Shown here: piece after piece, positions 1 to 8,849 of the stretch | Numbering within the stretch: position 1 is the stretch's first letter | Layout of the letters: the number at the start of each line of letters is the position of its first letter | Source of the DNA: Nonomuraea sp. | Lineage (GTDB): Bacteria > Actinomycetota > Actinomycetes > Streptosporangiales > Streptosporangiaceae | Assembly: GCA_013362835.1 (NCBI GenBank) | Contig: JABFVJ010000219.1 | Coordinates: 1-29,376, forward strand | Length of the DNA: 29,376 nucleotides | Direction: 5' to 3' | Notes under the pieces: generated by a model | The model's input: only the letters and a program-made list of their open reading frames with translations | Databases searched by the model: none | Told to the model about the DNA's origin: nothing | Translations under genes and position numbers: made by a program

Positions 1-1
1 C

Positions 2-877
2 GGCCCTGGCCCGCTCCATGGCGGGGTGGGCCCGGAGCAGGGTCAGCGCCTCGTCCACGTCCTCCTCGGCCACCGGGCCCGACAGGAGCGCGGTCAGCCT
101 CGACTGCTCACCGCTGGTGAGCGCGTACAGGACCGGGAGGGTCTTGACGCCCTCGCGCAGGTCGGTGCCGGGGGTCTTGCCCGACTCGGCGCCGGAGGAG
201 GCCACGTCGAGCAGGTCGTCGCCGAGCTGCCAGGCCACGCCGATCGCCTCGCAGGCGCGGCTCAGCCGCTCCTCGACGTCGGCGGGGGCGCCGGACAGCA
301 GCGCGCCGAACCGGCCGGACGCGGCGATGAGAGAGCCCGTCTTGTCGGACAGCACGCTCAGGTAGTGGCCCACCAGGTCCTCGCCGTCGCGCGGGCCGAT
401 CGTCTCACGGATCTGTCCCTGCACCAGGCGGGAGAACGTCTGCGCCTGGATGCGGATCAACTCGGGGCCGAGGTCGGCGAGGATGTCCGAAGCCTGGGCG
501 AACAGGTAGTCACCGGTGAGGATCGCCACGGTGTTGTCCCAGCGGGCGTTGGCCGAGGGTGTGCCGCGGCGCACCGGGGCCTCGTCCATGACGTCGTCGT
601 GGTAGAGGGAACCCAGGTGGGTCAGCTCGATGACCACCGCGCCGGGCACGACACCCGGCGCGGAAGGGTCGCCGAACTGGGCCGCGAGCAGCACCATCAG
701 CGTACGGAACCGCTTGCCGCCCGCCTCGATGAGGTGCTTGGACGCCTCCGTGACGAAGGCGTCCTCGCTCTCCACCGATGAGCGCAGGAGCTTCTCGACC
801 GCGGCCAATCCGGTGGCCACGTCCTGCGCCAACCGTTCGTCCTCAATGGGAAGGTCAACCACGGGAGGCGCAGACAT
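2..877 (-). CDS. Long-chain polyprenyl diphosphate synthase, 3' end missing (menaquinone side chain)
   Basis: Trans-prenyltransferase that would condense isopentenyl diphosphate units into the polyprenyl tail of menaquinone. 292 codons are visible from the ATG at 877-875; the frame is open to the left window edge, so roughly the last 30-50 residues are missing compared with the usual 320-340. Seen: first Asp-rich motif DDVMD at about residues 94-98 (sequence LYHDDVMDEAPVRRG), second motif GDDLLD at about 219-224, and GGKRFR at 53-58 for IPP binding. The residue five before the first motif is Gly, a small residue as in long-chain enzymes, which supports C35 or longer (inference). An AAGGGG Shine-Dalgarno lies 8 nt before the ATG. 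It starts 11 bp after the nuoN stop in the same direction, so it is probably the last gene of the nuo transcript. The closest family is GrcC/HepT-like synthases; exact chain length cannot be read from sequence. Confidence 0.93.
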   Translation of the reverse strand, partial: MSAPPVVDLPIEDERLAQDVATGLAAVEKLLRSSVESEDAFVTEASKHLIEAGGKRFRTLMVLLAAQFGDPSAPGVVPGAVVIELTHLGSLYHDDVMDEAPVRRGTPSANARWDNTVAILTGDYLFAQASDILADLGPELIRIQAQTFSRLVQGQIRETIGPRDGEDLVGHYLSVLSDKTGSLIAASGRFGALLSGAPADVEERLSRACEAIGVAWQLGDDLLDVASSGAESGKTPGTDLREGVKTLPVLYALTSGEQSRLTALLSGPVAEEDVDEALTLLRAHPAMERARA

Positions 878-888
878 ACGGGATCCCC

Positions 889-2478
889 TTATCTAATGAA
901 CAGTGCCGAAGCGGCGTCGTTGGCGACACCGAGGATGGACTCCGGGTAGAGCCCCACTCCTACGGTAACCAGCAGGGAAACGGCGATGACGGCCACGGTC
1001 CCCATACTGGGCACCGCGATCGACGGGCCGTCGGCCGCAGGCTCGCTGAAGAACATCAGCACGATCACGCGGACGTAGAAGAACGCGGCGATGGCCGAGG
1101 CCACCACGCCCACCACGACCAGACCGGCCATCCAGCCGCCCATCGAGTCGCCGGGCTGCGTGCCGCTGGAGAGGGCGGCCGCGAACACGGCGTACTTGCC
1201 GAAGAAGCCGCTGGTCAGCGGGATTCCGGCGAAGGCGAGCAGGAAGAAGGCGAACACGCCGGCGAGGATCGGCGACCGCTTGCCGAGCCCGGCCCAGCGC
1301 GACAGGTGTCCCGCCTCGCCGCCCGGGTCGCGTACGAGCGTGACCACCGCGAACGCGCCGACCGTCGTGATGCCGTAGACGGCCAGGTAGAACAGGATCG
1401 CCTTGAGCGACTGGGCGTTCTGACCGGCCGAGCCGAACGTCGCCATCACGCCGACGAGCAGGAAGCCCGCGTGCGCGATGGAGGAGTAGGCCAGCATGCG
1501 CTTGATGTCGGTCTGCGTGATCGCGAGGATCGAACCGACGATCATCGTCAGGGCGGCGACGACCCAGATGGCCGGCCGCCAGTTCCAGTCGAGGTTGCCC
1601 AGACCCACCCAGAACACCCGCAGCACGGCGCCGACGGCCGCGACGAGCGTGCCCGAGGCCATGAGCGCGGTGATGGGGGTCGGGGCGCCCTGGTAGACGT
1701 CCGGCTTCCACGCCTGGAAGGGCGCGGCGCCGATCTTGAACAGCAGGCCGACGCCGAGCAGCGCGAGCCCGACCATGAGCAGCGGGTCGAGCATGACGCC
1801 CTTGCCCAGGGCCGCGTTGATCCCGGGGAGCGAGACGGTGCCCGCGAAGCCGTAGATCATGGCGGTGCCGTACAGGAAGAACGCCGACGAGAACGCGCCC
1901 AGCAGGAAGTACTTCATCGACGCCTCCTGCGACAGCAGGCGGCGACGGCGGGCCAGGCCGCACAGCAGGTACAGCGGCAGCGACATGACCTCAAGGGCCA
2001 CGAACATCGTCAGCAGGTCGTGCGAGGCCGGGAAGAGCAGCATGCCGCCGACCGCGAACAGGACCAGCGGGTAGACCTCGGTCTGGCCGGCGCCGTTGCT
2101 CGCGGCCTCGGCCTCCTCCTCGTCGGCGCTGCCCGGGACCGCCGCCGCCGAGGCCACGAAGTGACCCTCGTCGTTGATCAGCAGCACCGACACGAACGCC
2201 AGGACGATGATCACGCCCCAGATGAACAGCGAGGGCCCGTCGACCGCGACCGCGCCCATGGCGACGGCCTGCGTCGGCACCCCGCGTACGACCTGCACGA
2301 TGACCAGCGCGAACGCGCCGATCAGGCTGAGCAGCGTGAGCGGGATGTGCATGGACTTACGCAGGTAACGCGGGGCGAACGCCTCGACGAGCACCCCGAT
2401 GCAGGCCGCGCCGAAGATGATCAGCAACGGCGCCAGTGTGCCGTACTCGATCGTCGGCGCTTGGATGACGTCGTTCAC
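889..2478 (-). CDS. nuoN: NADH-quinone oxidoreductase subunit N
   Basis: Antiporter-like membrane subunit of complex I, one of the three proton-channel subunits in the membrane arm. 529 residues, about 14 hydrophobic segments. The family pattern is visible: a conserved Glu in ALEVMSLPLYLL (Glu163), Lys248 in LLFKIGAAPFQAWKPD, and PTPITALMASGT at about 267-277. Residues 111-131 form an acidic, Ala/Glu-rich loop (contains DEEEAEAA) between membrane segments, longer than in the enterobacterial protein. The GTG start overlaps the nuoM stop as GTGA (2478-2475), which fixes the start and implies translational coupling. Confidence 0.97.
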   Translation of the reverse strand: MNDVIQAPTIEYGTLAPLLIIFGAACIGVLVEAFAPRYLRKSMHIPLTLLSLIGAFALVIVQVVRGVPTQAVAMGAVAVDGPSLFIWGVIIVLAFVSVLLINDEGHFVASAAAVPGSADEEEAEAASNGAGQTEVYPLVLFAVGGMLLFPASHDLLTMFVALEVMSLPLYLLCGLARRRRLLSQEASMKYFLLGAFSSAFFLYGTAMIYGFAGTVSLPGINAALGKGVMLDPLLMVGLALLGVGLLFKIGAAPFQAWKPDVYQGAPTPITALMASGTLVAAVGAVLRVFWVGLGNLDWNWRPAIWVVAALTMIVGSILAITQTDIKRMLAYSSIAHAGFLLVGVMATFGSAGQNAQSLKAILFYLAVYGITTVGAFAVVTLVRDPGGEAGHLSRWAGLGKRSPILAGVFAFFLLAFAGIPLTSGFFGKYAVFAAALSSGTQPGDSMGGWMAGLVVVGVVASAIAAFFYVRVIVLMFFSEPAADGPSIAVPSMGTVAVIAVSLLVTVGVGLYPESILGVANDAASALFIR

Positions 2479-4034
2479 TGACCTGTCCCCTTCTCAGCGA
2501 CGGTGGAGGTGGGTACGTGCACGTTGGTCAGCGTCTGGTGCACCGACGGGTTGATCACGTCGAGCAGCGGCTTGGGGAAGAAGCCGAACCCGATGATCAG
2601 CGCGACCAGCGGCGCGAGCACCCAGATCTCGCGGGCGTTGAGATCCTTGAACGCCTTGACCGGCTCGGCGGTCGGGCCGTTCAGCGCCCGCTGCACCATC
2701 CACAGGATGTAGACGGCGGCGAGGATGACGGCCACCGCGGAGATGATCGCCGCCACCGTCAGCGCGCCGACGCCGTGCGCCTCGCTGGAGTACGTGCCGA
2801 TCATCACCATGAACTCGCTGACGAAGGACGACAGACCCGGCAGCGAGAGACCGGCCAGACCGGCGACCAGGAAGAAGCCCGCGAGCACCGGGGCGACCTT
2901 CTGCACGCCTCCGTAGTCGGCGATGAACGGCGAGCCGCGCCGGGCGATGAGGAACCCGGCGGCGAGGAAGAGCGCGCCCGTGGCGAAGCCGTGGTTGACC
3001 ATGTAGAGCGCCGCGCCGGACTGGGCGACCTTCGACATGGCGAACACGCCGAGCACGATGAAGCCGAAGTGCGAGATCGACGTGTAGGCGATGAGCCGCT
3101 TCATGTCGGTCTGCCCGATGGCCACGATCGCGCCGTAGATGATGCTGATGACCGCCAGGACGACGATCGGCATCGTGAACGCCTTGGCCGCGTCGGGGAA
3201 CAGCTCCAGGCAGAAGCGGAGCATGCCGAACGTGCCGACCTTGTCGAGCACGCCCACGAGCAGCACGGCCGCGCCGGCCGGAGCCTGGGCGGCCGCGTCG
3301 GGCAGCCAGGTGTGCACCGGCCAGAGCGGCGCCTTGATGGCGAAGGCGATGAAGAATCCGCCGAACAGCCACTTCTGCGTCGTCGGGTCCTGGATGGCCC
3401 CGACCAGCTCGGGGAACATGAACGTGCCCTTGTTCGCGACCACGTAGAGCCCGATGACCGCGACCAGCATGAGCAGGCCGCCGAACAGGGAGTACAGCAG
3501 GAACTTCACGGCCGCGTACGACCGCTGGGCGCCGCCGTACGACCCGATCATGAAGTACATCGGGATCAGCATGGCTTCGAAGAACACGTAGAAGAGGAAG
3601 ATGTCGGTCGCCGCGAAGACGCCGATCATCATCGTCTCCAGGACGAGCAGCAACGAGAAGTACGTCTTGACCGACCGCTTCGGCGTGATCAACGTGCCGT
3701 CGGCGGTCTTGACGCCGTCGGCGTCGTGCCAGGAGGCCAGGACCACGATCGGCACCAGCACGACCGACAGCGCGATCAGCACCAGGGCGACGCCGTCGAC
3801 GCCGACCCCGAACTTCACGCCGAAGCTCGGGATCCAGTCGTACTCGGCCTTGAACTGGAAGCGGTCGCCGTCGGGCTTGAACCCGGCGGCCATGACGCCC
3901 GTGAGGACCAGCGTGACGAGCGAGAACAGCAGCGTGGCCTGCTTGGCCAGCTTGTCACTGCCCTTGGGAAGCAGGGCCACCACGATGGCGCCCACCACGG
4001 GCACCGCCATGAGTATCGGGAGCCAGGGTGACAT
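2475..4034 (-). CDS. nuoM: NADH-quinone oxidoreductase subunit M
   Basis: Second antiporter-like proton-channel subunit of complex I. 519 residues from the ATG at 4034-4032. The open frame continues upstream for 65 codons, but that stretch is Arg/Pro-rich and antiparallels nothing in the family, and the chosen ATG overlaps the nuoL stop by one base (TGATG). The key membrane charges are present: Glu153 in FFEAMLIPMYF and Lys234 in FAIKAPLWPVHTWLPDA, with the Ala/Pro-rich APAGAAVLL following. A typical loop of about 20 residues (106-122, SWHDADGVKTADG region) sits between early membrane segments. Hydrophobic throughout, as expected for 14 membrane helices. Confidence 0.97.
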   Translation of the reverse strand: MSPWLPILMAVPVVGAIVVALLPKGSDKLAKQATLLFSLVTLVLTGVMAAGFKPDGDRFQFKAEYDWIPSFGVKFGVGVDGVALVLIALSVVLVPIVVLASWHDADGVKTADGTLITPKRSVKTYFSLLLVLETMMIGVFAATDIFLFYVFFEAMLIPMYFMIGSYGGAQRSYAAVKFLLYSLFGGLLMLVAVIGLYVVANKGTFMFPELVGAIQDPTTQKWLFGGFFIAFAIKAPLWPVHTWLPDAAAQAPAGAAVLLVGVLDKVGTFGMLRFCLELFPDAAKAFTMPIVVLAVISIIYGAIVAIGQTDMKRLIAYTSISHFGFIVLGVFAMSKVAQSGAALYMVNHGFATGALFLAAGFLIARRGSPFIADYGGVQKVAPVLAGFFLVAGLAGLSLPGLSSFVSEFMVMIGTYSSEAHGVGALTVAAIISAVAVILAAVYILWMVQRALNGPTAEPVKAFKDLNAREIWVLAPLVALIIGFGFFPKPLLDVINPSVHQTLTNVHVPTSTVAEKGTGQ

Positions 4035-5971
4035 CAGATGTTCCCAACGAGGAGCAGGGCGCCGGTCAGGAGCGCGGCACCGATCAGGATGGACAACGCG
4101 TACGTTCGCGCGAAGCCCGTCTGGAGCCTGCGCAGGCGACCCGAGCTCCCGCCGATCCCCGCGGCCAGGCCGTTGACGATCCCGTCGACGCCGCGGTTGT
4201 CGAAGAACACCGCGAGGCGGGTCAGCCACTGGCCGGGGCGCATGAGCAGGGACTCGTTGAGCGCGTCACCGTACAGGTCGCGGCGGGCGAACGTGGTGAG
4301 GAAGGAGCCGCGCGGCTGCACCGCGGGCACCTCGACCCGGCCGTAGCGCATCCACGCGAAGGCGGCGCCGACGGCGACCAGGGCCAGCGTGACCAGACCG
4401 GGGGTGGTGAACGGTTCGAACCCCTCCGGCTTGACGGCGGGCAGGCCGACCGCGGGAGCCAGGAAGTCCATCAGCCGGTTGCTCAGGATGAGGTAACCGC
4501 CCAGGAAGATCGAGCCGATCGACAGGATGATCAGCGGCCAGGTCATGACGGCCGGGGACTCGTGCGGGTGGGCGTCGTCGGCCCAGCGCTTCTGGCCGAA
4601 GAAGGTCATGAAGACCATCCGCGACATGTAGAAGCCGGTGATGCCCGCGCCGAGCACGGCCAGCCACCCCAGCACGGGCTGGTGGTGAACGGCGGTCTCG
4701 ATGATGCCGTCCTTGGTGAAGTAACCGGACAGCAGCGGGAAACCGATGATCGCCAGGTAGCCGATGAAGAACGTGGCGAAGGTGACCGGCATGAACTTGC
4801 GCAGGGCGCCGTACTTCCTCATGTTCACCTCGTCGTTCATGCCGTGCATGACCGATCCGGCGCCGAGGAACATGTTGGCCTTGAAGAAGCCGTGCGTGAT
4901 CAGGTGGCCGATCGCGAAGGCGTAACCCGCCGGGCCGAGGCCCGCGCCGAGCATCATGTAGCCGATCTGCGACATCGTCGAGCCGGCCAGGCCCTTCTTG
5001 ATGTCGTCCTTGGCGCAACCGATGATGGCACCGGCGAGCAGCGTGGCCGCGCCGACGATGGCGACGGCGAGCGCCGCCCCCGAGCCCTCGGGGAAGAAGA
5101 ACGCGCCCGAGCGGACCACCAGGTAGACGCCGGCGGTGACCATGGTCGCCGCGTGGATCAGGGCCGACACGGGCGTCGGGCCCTCCATGGCGTCGAGGAG
5201 CCAGGACTGCAGCGGGAGTTGCGCCGACTTGCCGCAGGCCCCGAGGAGCAGCAGCAGGCCGATGGCCAGCATGGTGCCGTCGGAGACCTGGGTGTGGCCG
5301 ATCTGCTCGCCGATGCCCTTGAAGGCCAGCGAGCCGAACGAGGTCCAGATGATGAACATGCCGACCAGCAGGCCGAAGTCGCCGACGCGGTTGACGACGA
5401 ACGCCTTCTTCGCCGCGACCGCCGCCGACGGCTTGAACTGCCAGAACCCGATCAGCAGGTACGAGGCCAGACCCACGCCCTCCCAGCCGACGAACAGCCC
5501 GAGGTAGTTGTCGGACAGCACCAGCAGGAGCATCGCGGCGACGAACAGGTTCAGGTACGCGAAGAACCTGCGCCGGTGCTCGTCGTGCGACATGTAGCCG
5601 ATCGAGTAGATGTGGATCAGCGATCCGACACCCGTGATCAGAAGGGCGAAGCTGATCGACAGCGGGTCGATGAGCAGCCCCATGTCGACCATGGGCGGCT
5701 CGCCGGACGCCATGCTCGGGATGAACTCGAACAGATGCACGGCCTGGCGACGTTGACCGTCACCCAGGCCGAGGATTTCGAAGAACGCCAGCACGGCCAC
5801 GGCGAACGAGGCGAGGGACATGGCCACGCCCAGCAGGTGGCCCCACCGGTTGGTGAACCGGTTGAACACCAGCAGGATGAACGCCCCCAGCAACGGGAGC
5901 GCGATCATCAGCCAGGAGACCCCGATCACGCCACCAGTGGTGTGCTGGACGATCTCAACAGGAGATTCCAC
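4034..5971 (-). CDS. nuoL: NADH-quinone oxidoreductase subunit L
   Basis: Distal antiporter-like subunit of complex I carrying the long lateral helix. 645 residues. Seen: the N-terminal oxidoreductase domain with [16 protein letters not shown] (about 101-115) and [11 protein letters not shown] (120-130); Glu164 in [30 protein letters not shown] (188-200); and the highly conserved [16 protein letters not shown] channel segment. The GTG start at 5971 is 9 nt after the nuoK stop, with GAGGTGA overlapping that stop codon as ribosome binding site. The next possible starts would remove part of the first helix region, so GTG 5971 is kept. The C-terminal part (about 545-645) includes the stretch expected to form the lateral and final helices. 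Confidence 0.97.
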   Translation of the reverse strand: MESPVEIVQHTTGGVIGVSWLMIALPLLGAFILLVFNRFTNRWGHLLGVAMSLASFAVAVLAFFEILGLGDGQRRQAVHLFEFIPSMASGEPPMVDMGLLIDPLSISFALLITGVGSLIHIYSIGYMSHDEHRRRFFAYLNLFVAAMLLLVLSDNYLGLFVGWEGVGLASYLLIGFWQFKPSAAVAAKKAFVVNRVGDFGLLVGMFIIWTSFGSLAFKGIGEQIGHTQVSDGTMLAIGLLLLLGACGKSAQLPLQSWLLDAMEGPTPVSALIHAATMVTAGVYLVVRSGAFFFPEGSGAALAVAIVGAATLLAGAIIGCAKDDIKKGLAGSTMSQIGYMMLGAGLGPAGYAFAIGHLITHGFFKANMFLGAGSVMHGMNDEVNMRKYGALRKFMPVTFATFFIGYLAIIGFPLLSGYFTKDGIIETAVHHQPVLGWLAVLGAGITGFYMSRMVFMTFFGQKRWADDAHPHESPAVMTWPLIILSIGSIFLGGYLILSNRLMDFLAPAVGLPAVKPEGFEPFTTPGLVTLALVAVGAAFAWMRYGRVEVPAVQPRGSFLTTFARRDLYGDALNESLLMRPGQWLTRLAVFFDNRGVDGIVNGLAAGIGGSSGRLRRLQTGFARTYALSILIGAALLTGALLLVGNI

Positions 5972-5980
5972 CAGTCACCT

Positions 5981-6277
5981 CTAGTACTTCAGCAGGTTGA
6001 CGTCGTCGACGGACGCGGACCTGCGGGTTCGGAAGATCGTCACGATGATGGCCAGGCCGACGACGACCTCGGCCGCGGCCACCACCATCACGAAGAACGC
6101 GATGATCTGGCCTTCCAGGTTGCCGTTCTGCCTGGCGAAGGTGACGAACGCGAGGTTGCAGGCGTTGAGCATGAGCTCCACGCACATGAACACCACGATC
6201 GCGTTACGCCTGATCAGCACGCCGAGCGCGCCGATCGCGAACAGCACGCCGGACAGGATGAGGTAGTGGGTCGTCAC
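5981..6277 (-). CDS. nuoK: NADH-quinone oxidoreductase subunit K
   Basis: Small three-helix membrane subunit of complex I. 98 residues, the usual length. Both functionally important membrane glutamates are present: Glu34 in [14 protein letters not shown] and Glu70 in [13 protein letters not shown]. Related to MrpC of cation antiporters. The GTG start overlaps the nuoJ stop as GTGA (6277-6274), so its translation is probably coupled to nuoJ. Confidence 0.97.
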   Translation of the reverse strand: MTTHYLILSGVLFAIGALGVLIRRNAIVVFMCVELMLNACNLAFVTFARQNGNLEGQIIAFFVMVVAAAEVVVGLAIIVTIFRTRRSASVDDVNLLKY

Positions 6278-7050
6278 TTGGTCACCTCGTTAGTGGACTC
6301 GTCTTCCTCGGCCGTGCGCTTGACGGCCTCGGCGAGCTTCGGGTCCTCGGGGAGGTGGCCGTGCTCGACGTCGTACCGGGCGATGTAGCGGTTGACCGAC
6401 GACTCCGCGACCGACCCGTCGGGCAGCAGCGCCGGCATGTCGATCGCGTTGTTCCTGGCGTACGTGCCGGGGCCGGGGAGCGGGGAGGGCCGGTCGCCGA
6501 GGAAGCGGGCGCGGGACAGGTCCTTCTGCGTGACCTTCTCCGTCAGCTTCTCCCGGTGTGCCAGCACCATCGCGCCCAGGGCGGCGGTGATCAGCAGGGC
6601 CGAGGTGACCTCGAACGCGAAGACGTACTTGGTGAACAGCAGCAGCGCGATCGAGCGGATGTAGCCGCCCTGCGCCGTGGCCTGCGCGAGGCCCGCCTCA
6701 CCGGAGAAGATCGCGTTGCCGACCGCCAGGATGATCAGGACGGCGAAGCCGAGCGCCGCGAGCACGCCCCAGAAGCGCTGGCCCCGCAGCGTCTCCACGA
6801 AGGAGTCGGAGGAGTCGACGCCGACCAGCATGAGCACGAACAGGAACAGCATCATGATGGCGCCGGTGTAGACGATGATCTGCACCGCGGCGAGGAAGGG
6901 CGCGTCCTGGACGGCGTAGAGCACCGCGAGGCAGAGCATCACGGTGCCGAGCATCAGCGCCGAGTAGACGGCCTTCCTGTTGAAGACCATGCCCAGCGCC
7001 GCGCCGACGGATACGACGGCGAGCACCCAGAATGTGATGGTCTCACCCAT
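6274..7050 (-). CDS. nuoJ: NADH-quinone oxidoreductase subunit J
   Basis: Membrane subunit of complex I (ND6 type). 258 residues with five hydrophobic segments in the first 165 or so, including the conserved [15 protein letters not shown] segment (about 61-75). The remaining 90 or so residues are polar and charged (contains REKLTEKV and ends [11 protein letters not shown]), a cytoplasmic tail absent from the 184-residue E. coli protein but common in actinobacterial NuoJ (recalled family knowledge). The ATG at 7050 overlaps the end of nuoI by 8 bp (ATGGGTGA). Confidence 0.96.
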   Translation of the reverse strand: MGETITFWVLAVVSVGAALGMVFNRKAVYSALMLGTVMLCLAVLYAVQDAPFLAAVQIIVYTGAIMMLFLFVLMLVGVDSSDSFVETLRGQRFWGVLAALGFAVLIILAVGNAIFSGEAGLAQATAQGGYIRSIALLLFTKYVFAFEVTSALLITAALGAMVLAHREKLTEKVTQKDLSRARFLGDRPSPLPGPGTYARNNAIDMPALLPDGSVAESSVNRYIARYDVEHGHLPEDPKLAEAVKRTAEEDESTNEVTK

Positions 7051-7558
7051 TGGTTCGTCCCAGCCGGTAGTAGTCCTCTTCGGTCTCGCCGAGGCGCATG
7101 GGGTGCGGGGGCTGCTCCATGCCCTGGGTCAGAGGCGCGAGGAGCATCTCCTTGGTGAAGATCAGGCTCTCACGGCTGCTGTCGGCGAGTTCGTACTCGT
7201 TGGTCATCGTGAGCGCCCGGGTCGGGCAGGCCTCGATGCACAGACCGCACAGGATGCACCGCAGATAGTTGATCTGGTACGTGCGCCCGTAACGCTCGCC
7301 CGGCGAGAAGCGCTCCTCGTCGGTGTTGTCCGCGCCCTCGACGTAGATCGCGTCGGCCGGACACGCCCAGGCGCACAGCTCGCACCCGACGCACTTCTCC
7401 AGCCCGTCAGGCCAGCGGTTGAGCTGGTGACGCCCGTGGAAGCGAGGAGCCGTCGGCTTCTTCTCCTCCGGGTAGTTCGTCGTGACGGGCTTCTTGAACA
7501 TCGTGTGGAAGGTGACCCCGAAGCCCTTGACGGGGTTCAGCCAATCAGTTAGTCCCAC
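7043..7558 (-). CDS. nuoI: NADH-quinone oxidoreductase subunit I (2x[4Fe-4S] ferredoxin)
   Basis: Peripheral-arm subunit holding clusters N6a and N6b on the electron path to N2. 171 residues. Two CxxCxxCxxxCP motifs are visible: [12 protein letters not shown] with Cys56, 59, 62 and 66, and [12 protein letters not shown] with Cys101, 104, 107 and 111. In each, the fourth Cys belongs to the opposite cluster in this family. The GTG start at 7558 is chosen because a strong AAGGAG lies 7 nt before it and the family N-terminus ([17 protein letters not shown]) matches. It overlaps nuoH by 14 bp (7545-7558). Confidence 0.97.
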   Translation of the reverse strand: MGLTDWLNPVKGFGVTFHTMFKKPVTTNYPEEKKPTAPRFHGRHQLNRWPDGLEKCVGCELCAWACPADAIYVEGADNTDEERFSPGERYGRTYQINYLRCILCGLCIEACPTRALTMTNEYELADSSRESLIFTKEMLLAPLTQGMEQPPHPMRLGETEEDYYRLGRTNG

Positions 7559-8849
7559 TGGGAATCTCCTTGTGCTGCACCCCGTGGTAGTGCGGCAGAT
7601 CGAGCGGCGGCACAGGGAAGCCGCCGGCCGTCGGCTCGTCGGACAGTTGCTCGAACTCGGCCTCCACCTCGGCCTTGCGCGCCTCCTTGCGCCGCTGGTT
7701 GACGGTGTCGAACCGCATCCAGATGGCCAGCGCGCCGACCACGATGACCGCGCCGATCACGATGCCGACCGTCTTGTTGCCCTCGTTGACGACCACGTTG
7801 CGAGCCGCGGCGACGAGCAGGATCCAGGCCAGGTTGACCGGGATCAGCACCTTCCAGCCCAGGGACATGAGCTGGTCGTAACGTACGCGCGGCAGCGAGG
7901 CACGCACCCACACGATGAAGCTGAAGGTCAGCACGAACTTGATGAAGAACCACAACACCGGCCACCAGCCGACGTTGGCGCCGTCCCAGAGGGAGATCGG
8001 CCACGGGGCCCGCCAGCCGCCCAGGAACAGGGTGACCGCGATGCCGGAGGCGGTGAAGGTGTGCAGGTACTCGCCCATCATGATCAGGGCGAACTTCAGC
8101 GAGGAGGAGTATTCGGTCTGGAAGCCGCCGACCAGCTCGCCCTCGCCCTCGGGCAGGTCGAACGGGATGCGGGCGGCCTCGCCGAACATGCAGATCACGT
8201 AGATGATGAACGACGGGAGCAGCAGGAAGACGAACCAGCCCTGCTCGCCCTGCGCCTTGACGATCTCGGACGTGGACAGCGTCCCGGCGAACAGGAAGAT
8301 CGCCACGAACGACAGACCCATCGCGATCTCGTACGAGACCACCTGCGCCGCCGACCGCAGACCGCCGAGCAGCGCGTACGGCGAGCGCGACGACCAGCCG
8401 GCCAGCACCACGCCGTAGACCGAGATGGCGCCCATGGCCAGCATGAACAGCACGGCCACCGGCAGGTCGACCATCTGCAGCGGCGTCTGCACGCCGAACA
8501 GGTTGACCATCGGCGCGAACGGCACGATCGAGAAGGCCAGGAACGCCGGGACCACCATGATCACGGGAGCCAGCAGGTAGAGCACCTTGTCCACGGTCCG
8601 CGGGAAGATGTCCTCCTTCAGGCCCATCTTGATGCCGTCGGCCACGGACTGCAGCAGACCGAACTTGCCGGCCCGGTTGGGGCCGTAGCGGTGCTGCATC
8701 CGCGAGATCAGCTTGCGCTCGTACCAGACGCCGAACAGGATGCCCAGCATCAGGAAGACGAACAGCATCACGGCCTTGATGATGGTGATCCACAGCGGGT
8801 CCTTGCCGAAGTCGGCAAGGGTGGGATCGGCCGCGAGAACGTGAATCAT
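7545..8849 (-). CDS. nuoH: NADH-quinone oxidoreductase subunit H
   Basis: Membrane subunit (ND1) that forms the quinone entry channel and joins the peripheral arm to the membrane arm. 434 residues, about 100 longer than in E. coli. Family signatures: [19 protein letters not shown] (43-61) and [19 protein letters not shown] (229-247), with the acidic loop carrying the glutamates of the E-channel. [16 protein letters not shown] (155-169) is also conserved. Residues from about 375 on are a charged, non-membrane tail (contains [17 protein letters not shown]), a known actinobacterial extension. The ATG overlaps the nuoG stop as ATGA (8849-8846). Confidence 0.97.
   Translation of the reverse strand: MIHVLAADPTLADFGKDPLWITIIKAVMLFVFLMLGILFGVWYERKLISRMQHRYGPNRAGKFGLLQSVADGIKMGLKEDIFPRTVDKVLYLLAPVIMVVPAFLAFSIVPFAPMVNLFGVQTPLQMVDLPVAVLFMLAMGAISVYGVVLAGWSSRSPYALLGGLRSAAQVVSYEIAMGLSFVAIFLFAGTLSTSEIVKAQGEQGWFVFLLLPSFIIYVICMFGEAARIPFDLPEGEGELVGGFQTEYSSSLKFALIMMGEYLHTFTASGIAVTLFLGGWRAPWPISLWDGANVGWWPVLWFFIKFVLTFSFIVWVRASLPRVRYDQLMSLGWKVLIPVNLAWILLVAAARNVVVNEGNKTVGIVIGAVIVVGALAIWMRFDTVNQRRKEARKAEVEAEFEQLSDEPTAGGFPVPPLDLPHYHGVQHKEIPSGTN

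Noticed and set aside
778..2481. Long plus-strand open frame opposite nuoN, and similar ones opposite nuoM/nuoL (2517-4031, 4028-6388), nuoH-nuoG (7482-9095, 9134-11470) and nuoF (11290-12939)
   Set aside because: The products are Arg/Asp/Glu/His-rich low-complexity sequences typical of antisense frames of GC-rich genes. The minus-strand proteins are unmistakable complex I subunits.
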